The notes below the pieces were generated by a model. It was not told the origin of the DNA. It made no database searches and saw only the letters and a program-made list of their open reading frames with translations. From positions 806,001 through 870,000 of the forward strand of contig JAJTUP010000028.1 in assembly GCA_021399435.1 (NCBI GenBank): DNA of 64,000 bases, written 5' to 3'. The stretch is from Diaporthe sp. PMI_573 (lineage: Eukaryota > Ascomycota > Sordariomycetes > Diaporthales > Diaporthaceae). Below are positions 42,207 through 53,345 of this stretch, in pieces. A program made the translations under genes and the position numbers. Each line of letters begins with the position of its first letter. Position 1 is the first letter of the stretch.

Positions 42207-44247
42207 ATGCTTCGAACTTCGATCTTTGCGCTGAGCTTAGCCTCTAGCGGCCTCATGTCAGGGTTTCCCCAACTTCACCGTGACTCAATCATTCCCCGCC
42301 AGGCAAACACGACCATCGGAGTTGAGGACTGTAGCTGGAACAGCACAACTGGGTGAGAATGAATGGGCGTTCTGTGCGATCACGTCAGCGTCTAATCTTT
42401 TTTATAGAATCCACACAGAATGCTGGGAAATTCTGAAAATGAACGACCACCTGAATGTAAGCCAAAGGTCTTCCTGAATGGCAATAATTGAATTTGGCGG
42501 CCTTTCTCGCTGAGACTGACACCCTTGACCACAGGATTGGTGGTCGAAGAATTCCGCAAAATGTGGAGACAAGGGCTTCTCACAGTGCTACCTGGATTCA
42601 GCCGGACTGATCACTTGGACCTGCGATGTCTTGTCTCTCAGCACTTGCACTCCTCCTCCCAGTGGGCAAGGGGCGAAATACAATTCCTATCAAGAGTTTT
42701 ATGTAAGTCACTCCCCTCAGGAGTATATACATGAATAGATGACTGATCCTCATCCCACATTTTAGGCCGTCTGGAACATTTACAGTGAGCTACGACTCGA
42801 ATCAAGCATTTGACCGTGTAGGATTGGAGACTAACCTTGTGCAGCAATAAACCAGTACTTTGCCAATTACCATCAGGCGCTGCTCAACGGCCAGGCTGAA
42901 GCAATGTGAGTTCACTGTTCCAGACATATAATTATGCTTCTGTCATAGTAGCATGAAGCTGACGTCGTCTATCGCAGTGGTGTTGTCGGACAAATAGTTG
43001 ATACAGTCGCTCCGCCCGAGGACGTAAATCCCAAAACGCCTCTGTTTGGTCCAATCTTTGGTGCAACCTTCGGACTGTTCAGCGTGAGTCCAACATGAGA
43101 CTGCAGGAAGCAAATAATTGAGGAAACACCTTTGTTGATACATTGAACAGGGTTTCGCTACTCTCGCTGCACCAGGAGCCGGGGCCTTCATCGCAGCATC
43201 TTTGTTCGGAGCTGTCGGCGGTACCCCCGTCGGTCTGGTCAATCTCCTTTTCCCCAAATCGACGGTGAACCCCGTGAAGTGGCAGGATCTCTCGGCCAGC
43301 CTTTCTGGCTTCGTCGATGACTACCAGAAAAACGTCGGAACAGCAGTGACCCACATTCAGAAAGACTTCGATACTTTCTACGGAGTAACGAACCAGGGCG
43401 CTTTCTGCGTCAGGATCACAGATTCTCTGCCTGAGAAGACCAGCTTCCTTTACCGCGAGTTGATGAAGTGGACTTTGAACCAGGCTCTCCAGGCTCGTAG
43501 CTTCTTCTCCATCAAGAAGTAAGTCGCCTTCGCCTCCTTTTCCATGCTGTTTTGGCACACCGAAATTCCAACTACCAGAATCTTCCGCTGCATATCGAGA
43601 CTAACCAACTCATCTTAGCCCCGGCGTCGATCCCAAGAAGCTGGAGACAGAGACTGGAAACTTCAAGTGCGGCGACTATGATAACTACGGCGTCTGCAAG
43701 GACAACAAGTACATCTACTTCGATGGAACCGACTCCTACGGCATGGCCCGGGCACGTGATGTCGGCGCAGACTTCTTCCCTGGTGTTCTCCAAGTCGCGT
43801 TCGACAAGAACTGGACCACCCCTCAGGAGCTGTACCACGACGCCCAAAAGTGCGCGTTCAAGGCCGAAGTTGATGAACAGTTCAATGCGACTGAGCTGAA
43901 CATGGGATGTGCTGTAAGCGATCCTTGGGCACCTTGCCCATTCTTTGAACTGGCACTATCTGGAATTGTTGCTCACACTCATCTGTAGTCAAACACCCCA
44001 GTGTGCGTTGTCGACATGAGCGTCGACCTGAATACGGCCCTCACCTCGCACAACCCTGGCTCCATGTTTACCAACTGCCCTCCCATGCTGGGCTGGGGCG
44101 TCGATTACTGGAACAACAAGGCATATGTTCCATTCTCCTACCTTGGACCTCTGTTGGTGAGTTGACCTCCTGCCGTACGCATCCAACTCTTGCTAACAGG
44201 CTGTGACCATTCAGAAAGCCGATGAGATTACGCACAATGAGTCTTAA
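42207..44247 (+). CDS. Secreted protein with glycine-rich hydrophobic segment (10 exons)
   Basis: Exons 42207..42352, 42408..42456, 42535..42702, 42766..42784, 42845..42905, 42978..43083, 43151..43518, 43619..43913, 43989..44156 and 44215..44247 join in frame to 470 residues, all GT-AG. A signal peptide (MLRTSIFALSLASSG) and a Cys-containing N-terminal region (VEDCSWNSTTG, ECWEIL, SAKCGDKGFSQCYLDSAG, TWTCDVLSLSTCTPPP) are followed at about 170-216 by a long Gly/Ala-rich hydrophobic hairpin-like stretch (LFGPIFGATFGLFSGFATLA, then GAGAFIAASLFGAVGG). The C-terminal half has GNFKCGDYDNYGVCKDNKYI, KCAFKAEVDEQFNATELNMG and a final VCVVDMSVDLNTAL. Function unknown. The internal stretch could insert in a membrane, or be a buried core. 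One exon is only 19 nt. Confidence 0.68.
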
Positions 44248-44877
44248 TCCTACGAAGATTGGATGGACTTCGCTTGTAGCATATTACGTGGCCATGAGCT
44301 GGATCATGCCACCATGAATAACGTGACCTGTTTCTCATATCATTCTACCTGTACTATAACCATGAGCAGGCGTTCTGAGGTGGCCTCTCGAAATGCAAAT
44401 TTTGACCATTCATACTACCGATGCCAATTATACCTTGAAAACACGACGTAGACCTCAAGTACAAACAGTGCCATTGCTGTTCTTGGTGCGTTTGTGGGGT
44501 TATCGTGACCACTGGTCCCTGCTTCCGCGTATTTATATGCCAATAAGAGGCTGCATTGTCCGCTGATAGGGTGGTGTTCATTGAGCTCCGGTATACAGAT
44601 TTTATCACCGTCCTGTGGCTAAGGCTTGAAAGGAAGATTGGCGAGAGGAGGAAGCAAGAGGCAGAGGATGAAGTAAGCGGTCATTTTATGTGCCAGTCTT
44701 GAGGCAGTTTTGAGCGAAGGTGGCTATCAGGCAACGACAAGGCCCGAAGCTCCAAGTGAAATGTGTCAAAACACCATGCAGCCACAGATATCAATGCGAA
44801 TGAGCAGCTAAAACGTTGATCACAAATTCTTCTAACTGGCCGCAGAAATTCGTCAAGGTCATAAGACGAAAACTTCC
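44248..44877. other. 3' region, no gene seen
   Basis: About 630 bp downstream of the secreted-protein gene. No supported frame. Confidence 0.4.
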
Positions 44878-44882
44878 GAGCC

Positions 44883-45122
44883 TGTAAGAAATCGTCGACA
44901 TATTCAAGGTTCTATTTCAACTATTCGACGTGGGGATTTACCCTTCCTTTATAGACGAAAGGTCCTGTCTCCTTCTTCCCACTAGATATTCCTAGAAACT
45001 GAGAGAATCGATCTTCAGAGCTAATAATCAACAGCTTATAGCCCGTCAAAGGGCTACATTACTCATATTCTAAGCTATAGAGGCCGTGTAAGTCTTAGGG
45101 TACGTCTGAGCGTATTGTTACA
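44883..45122 (+). mobile_element. Solo LTR 1 with 5-bp target duplication
   Basis: A 240-bp unit beginning TGTAAGAAATCG and ending ATTGTTACA (TG...CA, with TGTAA/TTACA inverted ends). It is flanked on both sides by GAGCC (44878-44882 and 45123-45127). It shares most of its length with the unit at 45443. No coding region adjoins, so it is a solo LTR left by LTR-LTR recombination. Confidence 0.85.
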
Positions 45123-45127
45123 GAGCC

Positions 45128-45437
45128 ACATGTCGCGTGATCTCATCTGATTTTGTTCCTTCGTTCCGTGCAGGTGTATGAGTGCCCTTACCATCGCAGT
45201 CGTTTGCCTTTCAAGTCAGCTGCGATCGTGGTTCATTAACAGAGGACAGAAAGCTGTCTCAGGCTGACAGTACATGAGCTTGAGGAGCTTGTCTCTATCA
45301 CTTTACTCCTGCAAACTCCTGCTTCCTTTTCCCAACGCCCACCTCCCGATTCCGTCAAAACGTTCACCTTGCCGGCAACAAGTACACTTCCTGGAGGTCA
45401 ACCCCTGAGAACAGTCAACGCTTCGCAAGCAAGCTGG
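45128..45437. other. Spacer between two solo LTRs
   Basis: About 310 bp, no retrotransposon internal sequence recognised. Confidence 0.4.
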
Positions 45438-45442
45438 AGCGG

Positions 45443-45697
45443 TGTAAGAAATCGTCGTTATATTCAGTGTTCTACATCAGCTACTGACGAGGGGATCAGC
45501 CATTCTTTATAGACGAAAGGTTCAGTCTCCTACTTCCCACTGAATATCCATAGAAACTGAGGAAATCGATCTTTAGAGCTAAATGGTAACGGAGTATTAC
45601 ACACTACTGGTGTGGCAAGCTATAGGGGCCGTGTAAGTCGTGTGACTAGCTATTAGGGCCGTGTAAGTCTGAGGGTACGTCTAAGCGTATTTTTACA
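45443..45697 (+). mobile_element. Solo LTR 2 with 5-bp target duplication
   Basis: 255 bp, beginning TGTAAGAAATCG and ending TTTTTACA, flanked by AGCGG on both sides (45438-45442 and 45698-45702). Similar to the LTR at 44883, with an internal short duplication (the GGGCCGTGTAAGTC block occurs twice near its 3' end). Its own target duplication shows it is a separate insertion and not the second LTR of the first. Confidence 0.85.
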
Positions 45698-45702
45698 AGC
45701 GG

Positions 45703-46101
45703 GTTTTAACATTTCTCATACAACCTTTTCTGCCAGCTTCAGTGATTTTTGTGTTCTTTTTCGCTTAGCCATATATACGCAAAGGCAGCTGAGACAATGC
45801 TGATTTCTCTAAACCAGAGCGCCAATATCTGCTGAGGCTGCTGCTTCGCGCTCCCCTCTGGCAATCAAGACCGACGGCAGTTTTTCAAGAGGTACGTTTC
45901 CTTCAATTCGTCACCCTGGATGTCAGCAAACGAATGGTCACGACATCCAAGACTGGACTTTTTGAGAGAAGAGAGTTTCCAATGGGCAATTTTGCAGTAG
46001 CTTGCTGAAACATCGGATGAAATTTAGGAAGCGACGAACCTTTTTTGAGCTTCCCCTTGGTCTTTGGCAAGCTTTTGGCAAACGAAAGCTTGGTGTTGTG
46101 C
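45703..46101. other. Spacer, no gene seen
   Basis: About 400 bp between the second solo LTR and the hAT left end. Confidence 0.4.
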
Positions 46102-46390
46102 CAGTGATCGGAATGGTCCGGTATGAGTTGGTATTGGTATGGTATATACCGCCAAGACTTGGTATGGTTTGAGGAAATCTCAATACCATGGTATTACCGG
46201 TATACCAGGTCATACCGGTAACGCTAAAAATAGGCCGAGGTAATGATCCCTGTGGAGCCAATTATCTGACACCACAGCTGTCATCACTGCTTGGACCTGC
46301 CTCTTAAGGAATCTCATTGCCACAATTATGGAGAATACCCCGCAGTCTCCGCTGCCAAGAGGCCAGGACCATATCACCTATAATTATAGG

Positions 46391-46509
46391 TGTCAGATGT
46401 GACGGGTGCTTTGGGTTAGGTGCCTGAGGCATCAATGGCTGAATCATGACAAAACCAGCCCCCTTACGGGTGGGGTCCCACCAAGGAACCAAGACAAGAC
46501 ATCATCACA
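46391..46509 (+). repeat. 118-bp repeat, inverted copy at 617..734
   Basis: Starts TGTCAGATGTGACGGG and ends AAGACATCATCACA within the untranslated leader of the hAT. The only other copy seen is inverted near the left edge of the window. Confidence 0.75.
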
Positions 46510-46694
46510 ATACACACAGTTACCACCCCATCAATTGGACCATAATTACACGTCCCACATACCTAAAAGGGTGATAATCTGACAATAGGCAGAAGAACCG
46601 CGGACAGCGGAGAGCAGAGTCAACCAACAATTCAATCAATCACACCCATTCATTCTGACACATCGTAGGGTACGATAGCCTGCAATCATTATCC

Positions 46695-48991
46695 ATGGGA
46701 TCTCCATTTCCAACATCGCCGTCCTCGTTGACGACGCGTTCAACGTCAATCTCTCTCAATACTCCTACGTCATCGCCTGCTCCGACATTACCTTTCTCGA
46801 CGCCATCACCTGCTCCTGTTCAATATCCCGAACCTCCGGATGAGTTCGTCCAAGACCACATCACATACCTGAATCGCGCCAAGACCACAAAGGCAGCTCG
46901 TCCAGGCTCATCACATGTATGGAGGTATGGTCTTCATTACATCCGAGACAGTGATAAGAAAGAGGTGTACTACTGTCACGAGTGTGCAGTCGGAAAGTAT
47001 AAGCAAGAGCTATTTGTTATCAACGGCACATCTGGAGTGAGAAATCATCTTGAACAGAAGCACCAGATTGATCCCCAGAGTGGTATCAGGAAACACAGTT
47101 CGACACGGAAGTCTGTACTGGAGCAGCAGAAGAGCGCGGCTGCTACGAATGCCTTCTTCTGGAAAGACTCAATTGAGAAGTTCAAAGAGCTGCTCATTCG
47201 TTGGATTGTGTACTGCCATATTGCATTCTTTCAATTAGAAAATCAGTATTTCCGAGAACTACTCTTCTTTTTGAATCCGTCACTACTCAACCACCTCCCC
47301 AAGGCAGCGAGAACTATTCGAAATTGGGTTATTGAAGCCTTTCGGTCGAAGAAGCAACGGCTCAGAGAGGACCTCCAGCGCTCGCGGAGTAGAATCTCCA
47401 TCTCCTTTGATCTTTGGACTTCGCCAAACCCTTACGCGATTCTAGGCGTCGTCGCCATGTGGATAGACACTGCTGGCAAGCGACAAACGACCGTTTTAGG
47501 TATACGACGTGTGTACGGCGAACACACGGGCGAGAATCTTGGATCAGTCGTTCTTGGATTGCTGGAAGAATATGACATTGGTGGAGACCAGATTGGATAC
47601 TTCATGCTGGATAATGCCTTATCGAATGGTACCGCTGTTGAATTCATACTCAAGGAGCTCTGCCCATGGATGAACTCGAAACAACGTCGCCATCGCCGAC
47701 TTCGCTGCTTGGGCCACATTGTCAACCTCTGCTGCCAGGCGTTTCTCATGGGTCGGAACTGTGAGAAGCATTTAGCAAAGCTTGAAAAGCACTATCAACG
47801 CGGAGACTATGCAAAGGTGGAAGAGCTCTGGGAAAAATTGGATGTTTAGGTCGGCTTCACAACCTCGTACGATACATTAGGCTAACTCCACAACGCCGTG
47901 AGGAGTTTACTGCAATCATTATCGGCGGAGATCTCTCTGAATTCGATGGGCTCGAGCTTATCCAGAACAACTCGACACGCTGGAATTCATGGTTTCATTC
48001 AATTACGCGGGCGTTGAATGTTCGGGAACGTTTAGAGATCTTCTCAGCTCGCCATGTACCTGGGAAAGGCTCTCATGGGATTTCGAACTTCAAGCTCGAT
48101 GGACAGCACTGGTTCGAGCTTGAAAAGGTTGAGCTTGCTCTAAAAGACTTCTACGCCGCAACTTTGCTTTCTGAGGGAAAAAAGACGTCCCTCGCTGACT
48201 GGTTTTCGACTTTGGACTGCCTTCTTCGAGAAATAAACGAGACAAAAGACCATTATTATAACATCCACGCCGAAGACGACAATAACTTCACATGGAAGTA
48301 CCTCCAAAGTTGCGCAGATGCTGCGTGGTCCAAATGCGAGGAGTATTACAATAACCAGCAGCTGAATTGGCAGAATCGATTCCCCGAAGATACTGATCTT
48401 CCACCAGCGTACTATGCAGCCCAAATACTCGATCCATATCGAAAGTGGGCATGGTTCAGGCAAGAATGGGTTCTCCAAGGCGACGAAGAAAAAAAGAAGT
48501 GGTTTGATAATGCACAATCGGCGGTGAAACAGCTCTGGGAGACAGAGTATAAGGGAAGGTACCCTGTTGAGATGCTACCACCGCAAGTCCGGAAGGAGAG
48601 AGATCCTGACCCAGCGTTTGATCGCCAGAGGGAACACAAGCGCATTCGAATAGACGCCCCGGTCTCTACAACTGATTTGTATGAGCAATATATTTCTACC
48701 GACCGGCTCCATGACGAAGAGGCAGGTTGCGACGAGGCCATTGCGTACTGGCTATCCCGTTATGACTCCCAAAGAGACCTCGCTCGCTTCGCTCTGGATC
48801 TGTTTGCGATCTCACCTATGTCAGATGAGTGCGAACGGCTTTTTAGTAGCGCAAAGCTTACTATAGTTGATCGCCGTGGTAAGCTGAAGGCAGATATCAT
48901 AGAGGCTTGTGAGTGTCTCCGGGCCTGGTATGGAAAGCGCCAGGTTGAGGATAGCAGTGATAGCGAGGATAGTGAGAATGACAACGATTAG
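46695..48991 (+). pseudogene. hAT transposase, one frameshift at an A run
   Basis: A Ser/Thr/Pro-rich lead, a BED finger (VWRYGLHYIR...VYYCHECAVG...HLEQKH), FKELLIRWIVYCHIAFFQLE, the core SISFDLWTSPNPYAILGVVA with DQIGYFMLDNALSNGTAVE, and RLRCLGHIVNLCCQAFLMGR. The first frame ends at 47849. The other frame carries on directly with GRLHNLVRYIRLTPQRREEF, TRWNSWFHSITRALNVRERL, PPAYYAAQILDPYRKWAWFR and the C-terminal MSDECERLFSSAKLTIVDRR, ending EDSENDND. The switch sits at a five-A run (47833-47837): one more A would keep the frame. A single homopolymer indel is all that separates it from an intact gene, so assembly error is a live option. Confidence 0.9.
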
Positions 48992-49171
48992 ATTGATATT
49001 AGATTGATAGCTAGTAGTAGAGTTCTACAACATCATCTTCTTAGCAAGTCTTGGCAGTCTTGGCGGTATTGCTGGTCTTACCGGTAAGACCATACCGGTT
49101 ATTATGTAAGCAGCTGGTATGGTATGGTTTGACCTCCATACCATACCATACCGGACCATTCCGATCACTGG

Positions 49172-50468
49172 CACCAGGGTTCCACGAACCAGATGAAATT
49201 TGCTGTCATGCTACTGTCTCTCGCAGCTCGACCCGCTCGCTGCCACAATGCACACAATGTAGAGGGTTGTTTCCACTGCACTACCTGCTTGATATCCGGG
49301 TTATTAATTCACATTCATCGATCAGCTTGATATGCTAGACTGGGTGTTCGTGGGCTCTGGTGAATGAGCTTCCTTGTGAGTGATTCGAGAGCTTGAGAAG
49401 TGTTCATGCTTTTTCTAAAATTGGAGACTGCGTATTCCAAGATGTTGGTTTCAAAGGGTTCGTAGCCGATAAGTCGTTGAAGGAACTAGCTGTGGATCGT
49501 GCTGCTGACCTGCTTTACTCTTATTGCTTATAATAATCATACCACAGTCTATTCGGCTCGCTCGGTGCTGTCGCCGTCATCGTGGCTCTCTTCTTGTCAC
49601 CTTTCGCACATGGTCATCTACCGCACCTTGGTTCAGGAGTCTGAGGTGAGTGCAACCAACTATCGGGCCATGAACTCGACCGTTGCCTTGCCAGCAGTGC
49701 TTTCCAGCCTTCCATCCCGGCCCTTCCGATCAAATTCACTGTCATTCATGTATGCTACTTCAATTTCTTCCCCAATTCCAAATCATGGGATCATTGGATT
49801 TCAAATCGAGTTTACGATTTGTCCTTGTGACAGGCCTTCTCTATCTACTTCTCGCAAGGTTGTATCCGATTACACATACAAAGTCACTAGCGCAAACTGC
49901 ACGAGGAGGTCGTTACAAATGACGGCGCCTCATTCGTCCAAACATCTGTGCAGCCGTGTTTGTACAATGTGCGTCAGCGTCATGACGATACATCACGACC
50001 TGCGTGCCAGTGTCGTGGCTGTTGCCGACTCCGTGGAGATGGTTCAACTGCCGCGGAGATGCTCAACCCAAGCCGATTTATGCCCGTGTTCAAGTGATGT
50101 TATTCCATGATCTGATGCCGAAAGGGTTCCGCTCGGCTAGGTTACCTCTTTCTATTCCTCGCTTAAGCCCTCGAAGCTTCCGACTTCGACGCCCGACACA
50201 GCCGCAGCAGAGCCTCGCAACCCTCGGCCGAGATGCTTTCTCAACCTCTTTTCCAATGGCATTTACATATCTATATGCAGCAGTATATGGTGTCTGATTA
50301 CCAAGGTTGTGTATTGGGACCTCGCCTCCTCCAAGCCCTCGTCCATGGGCCGATTGCCCTGGTATAAGGTAATCACCCCGGCTCGCTCAGTCCTGTGCGT
50401 ACCGAGATCAAGCCCATCGGTCCCAGGGATCATTATCTGTTTGCTCTTCCCCATAAGTTCTGACCAAG
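49172..50468. other. Spacer with a possible membrane-protein relic
   Basis: After a plausible acceptor near 49541 (ACCACAG) the DNA reads LFGSLGAVAVIVALFLSPFA, a transmembrane-like stretch, followed by frames that break up by 50000. It vaguely recalls the membrane region of fungal DUF3176 proteins, but frame changes prevent a firm call. The last part (50110-50468) would be the nirK promoter. Confidence 0.25.
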
Positions 50469-51912
50469 ATGAACGGCTTGATGGCGGCAAGCTGGAATAT
50501 CTCTCCGGCAGCTAGCCGACTCATTTTCAAGGGGGGGCGGGGAGGCCTCACCGCCGCCCTCGGTGCAACTGCACCTCGAAAGTTATCTCAATACGCCAGA
50601 AGAACTCTCTTTATTGGAGCTCGATGTCAGTCTTCAAAATCGCGCGCCAGAGATAACCCAAATTATGCACGCTATGTTCCCATCTTTGCAGCATCGACCG
50701 GCCTGGTCCTCGGTGCGCTTTTGTACAAGCGAAGTGGCTCGAGTCCCATCAAAATGGAACTTACACCAGGGTTTCATAATTTTGTAGATGAGACGAAATC
50801 TAATGAGGTAAGTCCTATAGTTAGAATTGAGATCTCGGATCGAAACTGACACCCTGCAGCCCCATATCATGATTGCCCCTGCCATTGGGGCCGAACCGAA
50901 ATTGGAGGTTTTTGAGACCATGGACGAAATCTCAGACTTACCAGTGGAAGATGCGATCCTGACAACGGCCCCTGAAGTGCCACCAGTGATCACAAGAGAC
51001 CATCCTGCCCTTGTCAAAGTCCCGTTGGTGACTACGACTAAGCTGGCACAGCTCACGAGCCAGTATAAATATGAGCAGTGGACCTTCAATGGCACAGTTC
51101 CTGGGCCCTTTATTCGAGCCAGAGTTGGCGATGTTGTCGAGCTGACTCTCACCAACAAGGATAAGGCAGGCAACCCTCACAATATTGACTGCCACGCGTT
51201 TACTGGGCCCGGCGGTGGTGCTGCGGTCACCACAGCAGAGGAGAACGAGACCAAGACCGGTCGCTTCAGGCTGCTCTATCCGGGACTCTACGTCTATCAC
51301 TGTGCAGCAGCACCAGTCCCCGTTCATATCTCCAATGGCATGTACGGACTCATGTACGTGCAACCCGCGGAAAACGATCTTCCCCCCGTGGATAAGGAAT
51401 ACTACGTGATGCAGAGCGAGTTCTATCACGAGCCGCCAGAGGTTGATGACGATGGACGACGATCCGAAATTGTCGAATTTTCATATCCCAATGGGCTTCG
51501 TGAAGAGCCCCAAGTTGTCGTGTTCAACGGCAGCGAGTCAGCCCTTACCAGAGATCACCCTCTCAAAGCCAACGTTGGCGACGATGTCCGAATTTTCTTC
51601 GGAAATGCTGGTCCCAACCTCACGAGCTCATTCCACGTTATTGGCTCTCACTTTAGAAACGTTTATCGAGACGGCGACGTGATCAGCCCCCCGTCCAAGG
51701 CCGTCCAGACCGTCTTGGTTCCCTCGGGTGGCTCAACAATCGTGGACTTGAAGATGGCTGTCCCAGGAACATACGCACTCGTCGATCACTCCATCTTCCG
51801 TATGGATAAAGGAGGTGTCGGGTTTCTGAATGTTTCGGGCCCACAAAATCCAGCCGTGTATCAGAGTACCCAACCGCCGAGCCCCTGCGTGGGATGCAAA
51901 TTACACGCCTGA
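50469..51912 (+). CDS. nirK: Copper nitrite reductase, mitochondrial
   Basis: Reduces nitrite to nitric oxide with one electron, normally from cytochrome c, in fungal denitrification. Exons 50469..50807 and 50860..51912 (52-bp GT-AG intron) give 463 residues. The N-terminal about 65 residues are basic, Ser/Ala/Arg-rich (SRLIFKGGRGGLTAALGATA, SQYARRTLFIGARC), a mitochondrial targeting sequence, followed by a hydrophobic helix (YVPIFAASTGLVLGALLYK, about 69-87). Two cupredoxin domains follow. Type 1 copper ligands: His in NPHNIDCH, Cys and His in YVYHCAAAPVPVH, Met in NGMYG. Type 2 ligands: the second His of NIDCH, His of YHC, and His of TYALVDHSIF. The catalytic Asp of HNID and a His in SSFHVIGSH are present. 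One odd residue: Cys where relatives have Phe in NIDFHA. No denitrification partner gene lies nearby. Confidence 0.92.
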
Positions 51913-53345
51913 TTAGATCGTCTCCGGCCCCAACTGGGGTCCTCTCCTCTCATTCAGTGGTCATGGGTCAGATGAACAGCTAAGCAGACATAGGTCACCA
52001 TATTCAGCTAGGATCTGGGACGTGAGGAAGGTCATACTCGGCCAGCTCTTGATTTGAGGGATGAAAGGGAGGGCTGTTCGTGATTAGACAGAGAGAAAGG
52101 GTTAGACAAATTCTATGCAGAATGATTTACGGGTAGATTTGGATACAGATTGAATAAGGCGGGCAGGAGCTTTGGACACGGGGCATTGTCAATGTCAATG
52201 TCATGTTCCAACAACACTTGTAGCTGAGTGCAGACCTCAACTCTTAGGTAGTCCGCAATATGAAACCCACACATCACGTCAACTCCTTACCTCTCCAAGC
52301 CGTGATACTGCAAAATGCGAGTGTCACACACATCAGAAACGCCCTAGAAGAAGCATATTCGGTTAGACTAGATGTGTGCGCACCTCCATTTAGGTGCCTA
52401 GGTACTTAGGTATGCAGAGACGGAATAGCTCATGCACCCTCGTCACGTCACGTCACCAGTCAGCAAGTCGCGAGACCCCACTGGGCACATAAGAAGGATG
52501 TAGCCCCGATCCCCTCTCTTTCCCTTTGTCAGTGCTGCTTCTTCTGGAGCAGAGATGGAAGCTGGCCTTGCGAAATAGGCTTTGGAAAGCTTTGGCCCGT
52601 CTTCAGGGAACGTGAGATGCCTGCATTTCCGCAAACCACGCCCTACAAGTGGCGGTTTGCGCCTGCAGCAAACATGCGTCTGGACTGTGAATTGCCAGGA
52701 CTTATCGCCGCCGGCCCGATCTTCGAGCCCATATTATCAACCTCGGATGCCGGACGAGGCATCCGGAGCCTTGTCGTCCGGGCCCCTGGCGCTTCTCTCT
52801 ACGACTTCAATGCCTATCATTGCCAAGCGTTTAAAGAGGTGCAACAACAAGACCTTCAAGGAGAAGCTGTCCCCACTTAATCCATTTGAAATTGAGCTTT
52901 GGTCCATCTCTTCAACGCAGAGGCAGCTCGAAGATAGCGTTGAATACTTCGCAGCGGAGGACATCTCCGACATATTCAAGTTCGGCGTACGAAAGGAAAG
53001 GCGGCACGAGGCTCAGTATTGGCTCCAGCTTTCTCGTCTAGGTATTGATAGTGAGCGGCAGTGGGCCAAAGGAAAGACTAACCGTTCTGACGTTTCCTAA
53101 CTTCGTGGCTGCCTCGCAGATGAGATTTGCCATGGCGCTGCACGTGTTGTCATTCGTTCCGGAAATGGTTTCTAGCGTCCAGAGTCCTCATAGCCGTAGA
53201 TAAAGTGCCGGCGCTGTGAATTGGAGCACGACAGGAAGAAAAGCGTGTATAGATAAAGTGGGTGTTATTGCACATTGAAAAAAGAAAAAGAAGAAAAGAA
53301 GAAAACGCCTCAATAATAGTCTGCTTAACCCCGGGCCAGTTGCAC
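51913..53345. other. Intergenic, no supported gene
   Basis: About 1.4 kb. The frame at 52582..53100 has coding-like stretches (PFEIELWSISSTQRQLEDSV, YWLQLSRLGIDSERQWA) but no recognised domain or clear start; it may be a gene relic. A dinucleotide-poor AT-rich end near 53270 carries an A/G-rich tract (AAAAAGAAAAAGAAGAAAAG). Confidence 0.35.

Larger units (their letters stand above)
46102..49170 (+). mobile_element. Full-length hAT element without target duplication
   Basis: 3,069 bp with perfect 24-bp TIRs (CAGTGATCGGAATGGTCCGG plus TATG, and inverse) and subterminal GGTAT/ATACC repeats at both ends. One transposase gene on the plus strand with a single frameshift. Flanks do not form an 8-bp duplication (left TGTTGTGC, right GCACCAGG), so one flank has changed or the ends came from different copies. 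Its leader holds the 118-bp repeat (46391..46509), and its 3' end also occurs inside the element at 16072. Confidence 0.88.

Noticed and set aside
44883..45697. One short LTR retrotransposon with both LTRs
   Set aside because: Each LTR has its own target duplication (GAGCC and AGCGG) and the DNA between has no primer site or coding sequence, so they are two solo LTRs.
46102..49170. 8-bp target duplication of this hAT
   Set aside because: The flanks TGTTGTGC and GCACCAGG do not match; I do not claim one.
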